DNA of 64,000 nt from Liolophura sinensis. Lineage: Eukaryota > Mollusca > Polyplacophora > Chitonida > Chitonidae. The DNA lies in NCBI RefSeq assembly GCF_032854445.1, contig NC_088300.1:36935608-36999607 (forward strand), written 5' to 3'. A program made the position numbers and the translations under genes. How positions within the stretch are numbered: position 1 is the stretch's first letter; the number at the start of each line of letters is the position of its first letter. This document shows, piece by piece, positions 1-12,165 of the stretch. The notes beneath the pieces were generated by a model. That model ran no database searches, was not told where the DNA came from, and saw nothing but the letters and a program-made list of their open reading frames with translations.

Positions 1-118
1 AAATTATTTGTATTATAAATCAGATAAAGGTGCGCTCAGTACATTGGGGGTTATTGCCAGCAGATCAATAATATATATATAATATTTGGAACAAATAAAA
101 ATTTGTGCATACGGCAAT

Positions 119-499
119 TTAAAAATTTGGGAGAATGAAAATGGCGCTAATTTCCTGCTCGGCGGAAATTGCATGAACGCCCTTTTCAGCTGCCGCTCCC
201 AGCTGTTCCAAAACGTCTTCGTTAGTTTTGTGTACAGGATAGTTGTGCAAAAAGTCTTACACTTCAGAACAAGTTTGTTGATTTAAGAGAGATACGTTGA
301 ACGGTTTGCCTTTGCCAGCACGCGCAACTGTTGTCACTTCCGCGGAAGAGACTGTCCTTTGAAGATGGGTAGATGGTTTGCTTGCCACGTTCATGTGGAG
401 AGCCGTCAGTTGTGGGACCCTGTCCAAGGCTCTTCGCCCGGAAGACAGCTGACACGCAAGTACGTGTTGCGCGAATAACGCGAACAACGCACCCTTCAC
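119..499 (-). pseudogene. Possible decayed ORF, family unknown
   Basis: On the minus strand an 80-codon open frame (499 down to 260) meets one TAA at 257-259. The same frame then stays open for 45 more codons, to a TAA at 119-121. The second part has a protein-like mix of residues (DFLHNYPVHKTNEDVLEQLG and onward). A single stop within a continuous frame of about 125 codons in CpG-rich DNA could be a dead gene, a transposon fragment or chance. I recognise no family and see no splice sites that would remove the stop. Treat it as weak. Confidence 0.22.
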
Positions 500-3400
500 A
501 GTTTATCTAAAGATTTACTCATGACAAACAAACTACTCCCGAGTCGCCAGTTTCTGTTCGCACACCCCAACTCAGTGTTCCTTCAAGTTCTATTCGTCAC
601 TGTCTACACGTCTCGTATTGTTAAGCTCGTAACATCTCCAGACAGATCACAAACAAAACGTCTTATGCAATCAATCATCGCTGTTGTTATGAGAGCAGCC
701 TTCGTCGGGGATATGTTACAGGGAAACAATATATGCACAGATCCCGTAGATTTCCCCTTGTGCAAACAGTGCTGGATGGAAAGATGTCCCTTATTTTCAC
801 CATCATTTTCCAGGTATCTAACGTTGCCATACATGGATCCGCTCTGCGGTGATTGTGGTTCAGTGCTCATCGTCATCTTCATGTCTACAAGACCTGTCTA
901 AAATCTAGTGCTGATTTAGTTTTCCAGGTGATACCAGCAGGTTACGGTACCGCGCTCATTTCATTATGCTGATAGCTACCAAGCGCCAATATTGTAATTG
1001 CTAGTGTTTAAACTTTGAATGATGAACGTCTTTCCGTAGATAGAAATGACTAGAATATGAAGGTGGGGCTTCATCAGGGCGATTTTCTGATCGTCTTGCC
1101 GCTGGTCTAACTTTTCCAGGCTTGCAAGTAAATCTTGAAGAGGATTCCAAATAACTTCCCCCTGAGATACCAGGTATGGACATGATATACGGTGGAAGAT
1201 TTTAGCCAGGTGTAATGGGGGCAGTATAAGAAGGTTATCAAATTTAAGATGTTACCTGAAGAAAGGTTCATAAAAGTTAACTATTGCCAAGAAAGCATAA
1301 TCAACGTGACAGCCAGACTAACACTGTTTATAACCATCTGAAAGGAAAGTTATTTTTTGTTTGTTTTAAACTCATTCTAAATATGGACCGCATGTAAACA
1401 TTTTCACAGTAACGTGATGCTGTTTTGAGCAAACTGTACTTCAAGTCTGACAAAAGTCCGACAAATGCATTATGTATCCGGTCTGGATAGTATGCTCGTA
1501 CTTCTGGAATCTGATGTGGATTTCTTGCGGAATTGCTTAAAGTTTTGACATCTAATTATCTCTTACGTATACCTATGGTATTATTTGATTCCCATATATT
1601 TAGTACTTGAACTGAAGCTAAATATTATTGATGCTGCAGATATTGATTTTGAGATCCTTTACTGGTTGATGTGTAGTAGACGTTAGGTTTGGGATGTGAT
1701 GAGAATGAGTGGGTAATATGGCGAAATTGTGGTACCAAATAAGGAATTTTCAATTAAGTCTTTTAGAAAAGACGGCAATATGTATTCTAGAATGAATGAT
1801 GGGCACGATGCTTTTGCAGTAAGAGGGAAATACCTGGTAAAGGTACAACTAGGTAACATGCTTCCTCGTCGTGTCGCGTGCACAACCAAGACATTCGGTG
1901 ACTGATCAGTACTTAATTGCACGACTTGTTTCTAACGTCCCTGAAGCCCAGATAGTTGTGGTTGATCCTAAAGGACTCGGTGGGCGGTAGATCGGACTGC
2001 TGGAAACTATAGGCCATTTTCTTTAATCAGAGTAATTACTGTAAGTCAAGCTGATGTCCATCCTCATTGCTCTAACTGGTATTGATTTATCGGCTCGCCG
2101 TGTGATGATAGTGTTGAGTAGTGCTGTTGGTCAAGATATATGTGTTCACACTAGAGTTGGGGGTCAGTAATGCTCTCTCTTTGTACGGCGCTCTTCTCCT
2201 GCCTGGTAACAGTGCGCTCTATACCCGGACGTATCCTTCTTTTCGCTCCCTATGCAGCCTCCGTTCGCAGAGCGGCTGAGTAATGGCAAACACACCGCGA
2301 AAATAAACCCAGTCGTGTGCGGAACCTGCTCCTGATTTATGTAAGGACGTGAGGAAATGAAAGATAGTAGCGGGCAGTTGTGTTCCCATCTTACCAGGAT
2401 CAGGCGTTTGGATGTGGCAGTTCGCCGGACCATGTGGTGCACATTAGGGGTGAGGCCAGCGGGGAAGACCTTATCGGGGACCCCTAGACAGCCCACTTTC
2501 TCTCTGAAATAATAAACTTTTTCAATATGCTATGACATCGCAATCCTCAGATAGTGAGGTATTTGTTTTATCGGAAGGATAGCGATCTACCTCTGCATTT
2601 GCCTGTAGGCTCTGTCAAATAACAAATAAGGCTGTTTTAATCTCATCCATGCAAGTGTAATGACGATGTGTAGAGTTAAGTCCCTTTGGTCATGAACTCT
2701 TGTGTGTCCATGTCGCTGTGTAGGGTGTTTTCTTTCTACACTCAATACTTTCGCTGGGAATTTAGTTGTTTATGTTTGCATAATAAGTTTGTTTACGCTT
2801 GTACAATAATGAAACTATTGGTGTCTGAAACACTATGAGCCGAGCAACTTTTTCCTTCCCATGAAGTTGAAATCATTCACCAAGGCTAATCCCGGTACTG
2901 ATAGCAGGCCTGCATCTGCATTGCATGCTTTTGGACTCAGTATCGGCTTACACATTACCTATTACACTAAAATCCATTGTCAGATTTTCTTGTAATAGAT
3001 AGTGTTGTCTAGATTAGCCCACCGTCTGTGACAATTACTTCAGACTCCATATAGATGGAATATCGCATGAGGACATACTATCGACCAAACATAAAACATT
3101 AAATTTTCTTCTGCGAAATGCTTCCTTAACCATTGTAAAGCACAGAGAGTTCGGTTGCAAGCTCACCTGAGTGAGTCTCTTAAGCGGGACCTTGAAAGCG
3201 GACGATAAATTACAACCGTGCCTTGATGGTGATGTCTCCAAAGGTTAATGTATTTGATATTACGCCGTTACACCACTTTTGCAGATTAATGGATTGAATG
3301 CCTAGATAATGTGTTATATAAGATGCACACTTTTCCTATGCATTACTCATTTAATATACACATAAATCTCATGTGAATTACGCTTTACTTAGTAACCCTT

Positions 3401-5026
3401 TCGCATTGCTATACACAGCTAAGCTAAAGCTAAATGTGGGGTGTAGCTTATCAGTGGTTAAAACTAGCCTATTTGTCAATACATTTGATGTTTGATTTGG
3501 CATAATTTGACTTTGAACAAATGATTGATTTCGCTAAGCTAAAGCTGTGCGATTGTGAGATATAGTACGTCACGGGCTAAATATATTTGTCAACACATTT
3601 AATCTGAGAATTTTTTATGGGTTTGAACTAGTGGTTGGGTTTGTGAGGGCTATTTAACTCTACAGTTACGTCGGTGTTCTCCAACGTGAAATTGTTCAGA
3701 ATCCATTATCCAATCAGATTTAGTACTTTGAGCGTGATAAATCGGATTGGAAAAGCTTTTGAGCATAATATCAAAACGTTGTTGTCAACTTTGTCACGTG
3801 TATCCCTCAACTGGGTGATGCTGAATCAAAAACAAAGGAATCCGTTTCAGTTTTCAAGATGCATTACAATTAGAGATAAGTGGTAATTACAGAGATTTAA
3901 TTATAGTTACGCGAGTGCAAATCATTTCTTCTAACTGATTAAAATGAGATATTTCTTTGATGTTAGCCATGATTAGAAACCCACGTGATGCAGTAATGGC
4001 GCCTCTCTTTGATCTAAAGGAAGTCTAGGGGAAGTCGTTTTAAGGCTTGTGTCAAATTGACAGGCAAGATTTGAAGGCGTCACTATTGCGTAAGCCCACA
4101 ACTGTTGTGACAATGGAAGAAGGACTTAGAATGAAGGCGATTTCCGTGTTTCAGACAAGTAATTTGGTCGTCTTTAATTTGCAGGATTCGGTTGCTCTAT
4201 TGTTTTTGAAAGAGCACGCGCACACGTCAAGGTGCAATGAAAACGCGAATCGGGCTCTAAGACAACACGTGAAGGAAAAAAAACGGATAGACTTATAGCG
4301 ATATTGACACGTTATTCGAGGCTCGCCTCGGGAGGTGTCGCCATTCGCAGCCATGTCTTAATTTCTGACTAATCTGAATTAGGTGGTGAAGAAATGAAGA
4401 GTAATAGGGCGGAAAGAGTAATGAAGAGCCTTCATGTCCGCCTGGCGTTTTACCAGCATCAAAGAAGAAGACAAGGGAAAAACAGATTGACTGGGTATCG
4501 GTGTATAGTGTGAACACCCGGCGGCGTCACCCGAACATGGCAGCTCGGGAAGACAGAGCATCTCAATGAAGGATAACTTCTCAGGTTTAGCTTAATTATT
4601 TCTAATTGAGTGGAGTTTTTTTACACACATATAGTGAGATAAATGTGTGCTAAAACCGCCAACCTGTACACTGGCCTTCATTATTTTTTATCATAATTTT
4701 TCATATCTGTGTTAGATATCATAGATATAAATACACACCCGTCGTCACTCATTTGACAACAGCGTCTGTGCGCAGAAACCGTGCCTCTACTGATGTACAT
4801 TTTCGAGCCACGCCACCTTGTATCAGGTAATCATAATAAACAGCTTAACTCTGTCATCGTTATAAATGACGACAGTTAAGATGGCTATCTAAATAGTTGT
4901 CTCGCTTGAAACGCTATATGAAGTCACAAGGGTTTGGGGAGTGGGGGTGTCTATCACTTTCATCTAGTATCTATGGCGTACACCTGTGTATTAGATATAG
5001 ACAATATATTTCATAAACAGATGGCA
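500..5026. other. Upstream flank with no supported gene
   Basis: No family is recognised in any reading frame. The longest open frame (521-901, plus, 126 codons) has an overlapping open frame on the other strand and no known motif. A diverged tandem duplication sits at 3.4-3.65 kb. The rest is unique-looking DNA with frequent CpG. Confidence 0.5.
3418..3650. repeat. Old tandem duplication, about 115 bp, two copies
   Basis: GCTAAGCTAAAGCT starts at 3418 and again at 3533. Both copies then share, in order, ATTTGTCAAYACATTTRAT and a TTTGAAC...TGATT/TGGTT segment, with many substitutions. It looks like an ancient two-copy duplication, not an active element. Confidence 0.5.
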
Positions 5027-5272
5027 CATACCCAGTAGTTTCTCATGTACATACCCAATAGAATAACATGTATATATCTGATATATTCCCATGTATATAC
5101 CAAATAGATTCCCATGTAAACAAACAATTTATTCCCATGTATGTACCCACTAAACTCCCATGCAGTATACTCAATAGATTCCCACGCATACATTCAATAT
5201 ATTCTCGCGTACAAACCCAATATATTCTCATGTACATACCCAGTAGATTGCCAGGTATATACCCAACAGATT
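5027..5272. repeat. 23-bp minisatellite, about 11 copies
   Basis: The unit is close to ACCCAATAGATTCCCATGTA plus CAT. The CATG (or CACG, CGCG, CAGG) core recurs at 5044, 5067, 5090, 5113, 5136, 5159, 5183, 5206, 5229 and 5252, that is every 23 bp with one 24-bp step. Copies differ by point changes, so the array is not young. Small open frames across it are by-products of the repeat. Confidence 0.9.
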
Positions 5273-5506
5273 TTTCGTAACCTCTTATGCTTTCAAAATA
5301 TGGCCAAGCATTAAAATTATATTTTAATCATCATTGAGATGGTTCTTGTATAATGTGATTTATTTCCATTATGTAGAAGTGAATACTTTGAGCCAATCAG
5401 GTGTATTAAACAAAACAATAAATCTGGTTAACTGGATTCATGGTGCATGTAAAAAGTGATAAGCGAGGTGGATATCATTTAAATAGTTATATTTTTAAAT
5501 CTAATT

Positions 5507-5604
5507 GTCCTCCCACCAAAATACTGGCCGCCGGCGCATAAGTGAAATATTCTTGAGTACGGGGTAAAACACCAATCAACTAAATAAATAAATAAATAAA
5601 TAAA
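5507..5604 (+). mobile_element. SINE fragment (3' half with AAAT tail)
   Basis: Matches the 3' part of the window's common SINE: CCTCCCACC, then GCCGGCGCATAAGTGAAATA, TTCTTGAGTACGG and GTAAAACACCAATCA, then a (TAAA)n tail. The tRNA-like head and most of the body are missing, as expected for a 5'-truncated retroposon. Confidence 0.85.
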
Positions 5605-8600
5605 ATCACATCTAACTGTAAGTTATGGCAAACGTCGAAGAATAATGCGTACATTATTATTATTCAGTGAGGATGTTAATTTAATAGCTGATTGCACTAT
5701 TGTGATAATACGGCAGGAGAGGGGACATCCCCTTGACGCACGCCTGAAAGACGGTGAAATTTTTTAAACAATGCACGAAAAGAACACAGTTGATTTCCCG
5801 TTAGTGCTGCCTTTTTTTTGGTCAAAAGTCTGGAAATCATTTAAATTTCTCATTTCCCGTAATGATAAGGCCTACTAACCTTTACATCAAAGGACATAAC
5901 TAACAGTCTCCCTTCCACGTAAATAAAGAAGATACTCTAGGGGTTACTGTAGGTCGACAGCCTGTACCAGCGAGCAGTGTTAGGGTATCACTCCGGCAGA
6001 TCTCTCTGTAAAACACAGAGCTTCTTAAACACATCCTCTTGTATTACGATGAGGATGAGTGAGGAAGGCGAAAATGTCAAGTGAACTCTGAGAGGAAACG
6101 GAAAAAAGTCTTTTTTTAAGCTAAACCAGACGACACATGTGCAATATAACTTTGCCACTGCTACATCGTTCTTTCCAATTGAAATGTATTTTTCCACTTT
6201 AGCCATTTACACGAATAAGGAGTTTAAATCTACCAATCGCTAAGCTTTCTACTTTTCCGTCGTGAAACTCAGTATTAATTCAAAATCTAATGTTACGTTT
6301 ACTGTGTTCACCCACTATTCTGTGTCTCCTTTCTCAGAGTGCAGAAATAGATAGCTTTACCACCGATACTAAAAAAGTATGAAAGTGAAAAAAGTGAACT
6401 AAAGAAAGTTAAATAAACACCGTCATCCTTGAAAAGAAACGGTTGATATCACTTTGCTGATGTTCACATGTGGCCGCGTCTGCTTGATATGAACACGGTG
6501 CTAATACTGGGTCTAACTGGTGATGTTTTCTCCGTTGCACGGATTAGTGACCCACCACTCCTGCCCAGCTGTTCATCTCGTGTCAAAGTCTCCCCCAGAT
6601 TTGTATGGCAGGCCTTTGTACGAGATATCATCTCAGAACACGTTCCAAACAACATAAAACAAACGCGATTCAATGAATGGAGAAATAGGATACTATCTCC
6701 TGTTATAGAGTAGTGAAGCAGTTGATAAAATCCCATCCCCAGTGATGCAGGCCTACATGTACTTGGGTGCACATACATCATAAAATGTTTTGTTAAATAT
6801 GGCATGCCCTTCTTACTAGCTGTATAGAAAACGTTTTTACCGCTATCCTCGTGAGATTGTTACGTGACTTTGAGGCGATAGTGTGGATCTCAGGACATGA
6901 CAACTGAAAGAACCCCCGTCCTCACGAGTATCATTGACTATAACCTATTGTAAAACCTTTGTGTTAAAAAAATTGGTCAGTGGCCAGATGAATTTATATG
7001 TGATTCGGGTAGCCGTTAGAGATGTTAGTTTTTCGTTTTCCGACCTTTACAGGGGATTAACTTCCCTTACAACTCTGTGTCTGAGATTGTTTTCATTGAG
7101 TGAAAACACCTAGCTGTTTTGTCAATATTTGATGTCATATGATACACAGGTCAGTACACTCAGTCCCTTGGATGGCTTTGTATTCAGCGTTATAAAACGT
7201 GGTGTGTGCTTTTGGCAATACATATAATCACCCAACAGTTTGGTTGTTGTAGTTGGAAACCAAACTATCATGAGTCCTTCCTGTTGCGACTTCCTTACTG
7301 CTGCGAAACATTGTCGATAGCTATGGTTCACAATATTTTAGTGACTATCGTGCACTCTGCATATTATAACCATGTATGGTTACAACGCTTTGGTAATCAT
7401 CTCCTTTCAGACAGTTCCTTGCAGCATGTGGACTGCGCCATTGTTTGCGTCTCTCTTTGCCTGGACAGCGAGAATGATTTCTATTTAAACAGTTCTCTGT
7501 AGTAATCTTGTTAGGAAACGTTTTCAGGGAAATTTAAATCTTAAAACAAAGATGAACTCTGTGATGGACGTCAAGGCTGACCGGCAATGCTGAACAGTTT
7601 AACGGTGTCATTGTTTCATGCTGAGTCTAAGTTTGAAGATGGCCATGAAGTTATTGGTAATGGGGGGTCCTTTGCGAGGGACGCTAACGCGATTTAGCCG
7701 GGGGCATCATTTTTTAATCAGTTGACTGGACATAGTGTTCAGCGGGGCTTAGCCAGGGTCATGGCCAGAAGCCTTTGGATGGACAAGGCTTTTCTGGGAA
7801 GACCAGTAGTTAAACCCGTACATCTGTCGGACAATACCAGAACCTTGTGCCGCATGCTGTTTTGGGCCAATTATTGGAACTAATTGTATTTATTGAAGAG
7901 TGATTTACGAGTATCTCGGTGACAGTGGCTTTGCCAAAGAACATCTCCAGTTCTTCATCTTCCCACCTTGTGGAGCTGGGCAGATGGCCTCGTTATCACT
8001 GGTTATAATCTCATGGCCGCTTCATAATAGGCACCTGACCGATTGTTTTCCCACACAGAATCTGGTGTAGTTACAGGAAGATGAACAGAAGCTGAGACAA
8101 CGACAGACGCCGATGAGGTCAGAAGAGTTAGTCCAGCTAACAAATTAACAGGAATTATGGTTTTGGCCTTTAGCTCCGAGTCATGATCTTCGAAAAGGGC
8201 CTAAGGCAATGGCCATCTTAGACTCTGTATCTGTAAGAAAGAAAACCGGGCGTACGGAGTTGAGTGGAATAGATGTGATGGAATAGAGACTTCCTATCAA
8301 CAAAAGCATTAGAGACGACACTGCCTAACTTCCTTTTCAGAACAAGGTCTATGTTATTTTATTATATTTCCTTCACAGGGCGGGGTTATGGAAAAGTTAT
8401 CTCCCTTACTCTCGCGGGTGGAGCCAATGCCGCCGAGTTAACATCAGTTTTCATATTCACGTCGTATGGAAGCATTGCTTGGAATTCATTTTTTTTATAG
8501 ACTTGATATTAGTTAATACTGATATTAAAATGGCAGGCCACTAGTTTCATATACATGTACTTAATCGGAACAGTAATGAATTGTCCAATAGTTTGCCGAG

Positions 8601-9535
8601 ATGCGCAGAATGGAAAAAAAATCTAGCAACTTTATATTTAATAAATGATAGGTTTTGTACATTAATCACAACAGTGGGTGATTTTTTTGTTTGTTTGTTT
8701 TTATGTCTTTCGGAGTTTTTTATGTCTTGCCCAACTCACTGCCGTTTATACAGGCGGGGATATGACAGGTGTACATTCCCAGGCATTCGTTATGCGTTTT
8801 GGTTTATTAAAACCAATATGGTAATACAAATTTGTTTTATGGAGACAGCATTCGTAGATGTCTTTGACCTTTTACCTCTTCGTAAATTTACCATCAGCCA
8901 GACTGACAGCCAATCCAGTATGGCATCCGCTTCAGGAAACAAATAACCATAAATCATAAGCGGATGTTCAGAAGCCCAACACTCCATTAAACTGACCCGC
9001 CGGTGGCGAGCTACTCTGGAAAAACTGAATGTCGACATTCCGCGCTTCATTGATCATCCCATGCGTGCGGGCAGCGCCATTTTGATTTGGCCTCGTTCTG
9101 GCGCTTTGCTGTTGAAAGACTCGATATACAATCTGATTTATGGCTATTGCCATGTAAGCAAGAAGTGGTCACATAAGTACAGGCTTCGGTTTGACTTGTT
9201 TACTTAGTTGTTCTACTAAATATTGTTCGTGGTAAGCTATTTAAAACGACGGCGTCCGGATAGAAGATAATTACATGCTTTCTCAGTTGCTATAACTCAT
9301 ATGTATAAATGTGTTTTGATGATAGCATGGGTTTTAACGCTGGTTTAAAGATTTCCAAGTCAACTTCAAAAAGTCATGTTGTTGATGGTGGCTGCGGGAT
9401 CAGTTTGCATGCACTTTCTACAGGGTATTATTTCCAGACATACATGATCGAGATGTTTGACGGACAAGAGGTTAGTAGTGTGACTGTGACCATTCACAGT
9501 TTATTCTAAAAAAAATAATCTGCTAAACTGAACAG
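5605..9535. other. Flanking DNA without a supported gene
   Basis: About 3.9 kb with no recognised repeat or coding segment. Two short opposed open frames at 6464-6805 overlap each other and show no motif. 7.6-8.3 kb is higher in complexity and CpG and could be regulatory, but nothing in it can be named. Confidence 0.4.
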
Positions 9536-9720
9536 AAGTCTGTTGTCTGAGTGATGCTAGAGTGTATTGTGCTACTGTAGCAGATTATTCTGTTAAATGC
9601 AGCTGTTCTGTTAATTCAACATAGTGATTCTATTAGACTAACAGGATATTTTGTGGAATATAACACTGTATTATGTTATAATAACAGAATACAGTGTAGC
9701 ATCACTCAGACAACAGACTT
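9536..9720. mobile_element. MITE-like element with about 33-bp inverted ends
   Basis: AAGTCTGTTGTCTGAGTGAT at 9536 is repeated as its reverse complement ending at 9720. The match extends about 33 bp with only a few mismatches. The interior is short (about 110 bp), AT-rich and non-coding. This is the form of a non-autonomous DNA transposon. I cannot see a clear target-site duplication, so the superfamily is not assigned and a simple hairpin remains possible. Confidence 0.6.
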
Positions 9721-10982
9721 TGTATTGGAATTAACAGGTTCTTTTTTAGTGTCATTCTGGTGTTCTCTCACTCACAGATTATCTATAGTTACTGTATCTC
9801 CGTCTCATTAGCCCATCATCGATGCGATGTAGACAACAATCTTTACTTCCGCCTCGGTCATTACCAATTCTAGAAATAGCGCACTTAGTAGAAATTCTGG
9901 GAAAACCAGCCTGTAATTTCGACTATTGCGTGACGGACGGTCCAACTGATCACACCGACCTTAGGTTTCCATATCTAATTTGGTGATATGCTCGACTGTA
10001 TTTTTCTCCGCGTTGCCTGGGGCTCGTTTTGAAATCTATCCGATGTTTTGGCGCAGTGTATACTGACAATTGACCCTGTTCTCGAAGGGCTGTGTTTTGC
10101 GGTATCGACACATTGGAAAATAGGCCATCCCACCGGGTAGCCAATTGCCAGACCAAAGCCGCTCTTTATTGATCTACATGTATAGGTGGCACGGACTTGT
10201 TCTCAGCAGCTGTCCATTTCTTGATCAAGGCCGATAGTCTTTGCCGTGAGAACAGGGCCATGATTGCTTCGACAACCTTCTCTAACCGGACGTCAAGAGG
10301 TCTCTTACAACACAGCTTGAGGGATATTAAGGCTTCTTGTCGTCTCCGTTTACGCGAGGTCTCAGGCGGGGTCTGTATGAACTCTGTATATGAAGACATG
10401 ATCTCACAGAACGCTTACTGCCACAGCCGTGAAGCTGGAGTCCTTGCCTGTTTCCTCATTCCAACATGCAAAACAGCTGTTATACGTGTAGCTGAAACCA
10501 AAACAAATGACACGGGATCCATACTTTCCCTTAAGTGCTACAAGTGTCTATACTCAATAAATACACATTAGCGTCAGCTTCTGTATGTCGGTGCATGTAT
10601 CGATTTCACTCTGGGATAAAAGTCCGCCCGATTTAATGTCAGGTGCGGTTTATTGGCGGTTTTGTTGACATGTTTTTTATTTGTTACTATTACAGATAAA
10701 ACCCGTAGGATATTAGAGATTTTTCGCGGGAGAAGAGGAGATAACCCTTCGCATGTGGCGAGTAGCGGGTCTAAAGCTGAGTCTATAGTCCGGTAAGTAG
10801 CTGCTTTACTTGTTGGCCATTTTTTGGTTGAAAGAACCAATCATTGTACATGCTAGTCATTGACCTATTATAACTCTAGTGGCTGAGAACGCTATGAGTG
10901 TTGCTGCATAGACCTACATTGTCAGACAGACAATGCATAAAGTGTACATAAATCCAGTTCAAAATGAATCCATCCGCCGTAA

Positions 10983-11149
10983 GTGGGAAGGTCTTCCAGC
11001 AACCCACGGATGGTGATGAGTTTCCTTGGGTTTCTGCCCGATTTCTTCCCACCTTAATGCTCACCGCCGTCGTGTAAGTGAAATGTTCTTGAGTACGGCG
11101 TAAAACACTAATGAAATAAATAAATCAATAAAATAAAATAAATAAATAT
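10983..11149 (+). mobile_element. SINE, 5'-truncated, body plus tail
   Basis: Starts at GTGGGAAGGTCTTCCAGCAA in the body. It then has the CCTTGGGTTTCTGCCCG block, CCGCCGTCGTGTAAGTGAAA, TTCTTGAGTACGGCGTAAAA and an AAATAAAT-rich tail. It is diverged from the other copies and lacks the tRNA-like head. Confidence 0.85.
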
Positions 11150-12050
11150 AGTTTTCCCCGTCAAAACCGACGAAACTTCCACCATCGTTAGAAATATTCG
11201 GGCTCGTGTACTTTTATTATATATTGATCACAGTTTTGACCAATGTATTAATGCAAATATCACTTACTTTTGTCAAATCGTTCAAACGCCAGGGAACGGA
11301 GAGAGCTTTTTTCGGGCCCTACATATTGCATTTTTCACTTCGTATGTTTTGTCGTAAATATTTTTTAATCTAGACATATGGCATACTAATGTAATGACGC
11401 CTGTTTCATCAGTGACCTCTTGGACACTGGGTCACCCTAATATCTGACCTTCATGCGGGTCACAAATTTTCAGAAGCAGCTTCCTTAATGTGTGCTTGCT
11501 TTGTCCGCGATGCCGGCGGTGAATTTAATTGATGGTGTGCGTTGAACCATACGTGTAATTCGATATTGGGCATGATAACTTATCCACGAAACCTCACACA
11601 TATACATTATAAAAAAACATATGTACCAAAACGCCTGATTCGTTTATCGCTGGTCATATATTCCCAATCACGATTAATAATCAATACAAGGTATAAACCA
11701 GACTGCGACTATCGGCGGCGAGATCATTTTTAGATAGTGCTGTATAACGTGATAAGGTCAGTTTCTTATATAAAATTCATAACCATTCTTTTACTTGTGT
11801 CGGCCAAAGCTATGGCCTTTTCCATCGTTTTTGAAGGAAAATTTTATTCCCATTGCTCACTGGAACATCATGGCTACGCAGTGTTTATGGTGCATATATG
11901 AGACCTCAATTTTGGCTCAGTGCGGTATTACTTTAAAATGAGTCCTTGTGGCCTTTCCAATGAATGCTGTGTACAGCTGTATTTTCCCATAAAATCAAAG
12001 TGAGACAACAAGCTAAAGTAGCATATGTGTCAATATACTACATAGAAATT

Positions 12051-12165
12051 TTTATTTATTTATTTATTTGATTGGTGTTTTACGCCGTACTCGAGAACAT
12101 TTCACTTATACGACGGCGGCCAGCATTATGGTGGGAGGAAACCTGGCAGAGCCCGGGGGAAACCC
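12051..12165 (-). mobile_element. SINE, 5'-truncated, with a perfect 14-bp target duplication
   Basis: The minus-strand copy reads (TTTA)n, TTGATTGGTGTTTTACGCCG and onward to GGGGGAAACCC. It is flanked on both sides by ACTACATAGAAATT, at 12037-12050 and 12166-12179, exact over 14 bp. The head is missing beyond the GGGGGAAACCC block. The intact duplication shows that this copy entered already truncated, by LINE-type reverse transcription. Confidence 0.93.

Noticed and set aside
521-901. 126-codon plus-strand frame near the window start
   Set aside because: No motif or family, another open frame overlaps on the opposite strand, and there is no splice or promoter support. Frames of this size arise by chance in 64 kb.
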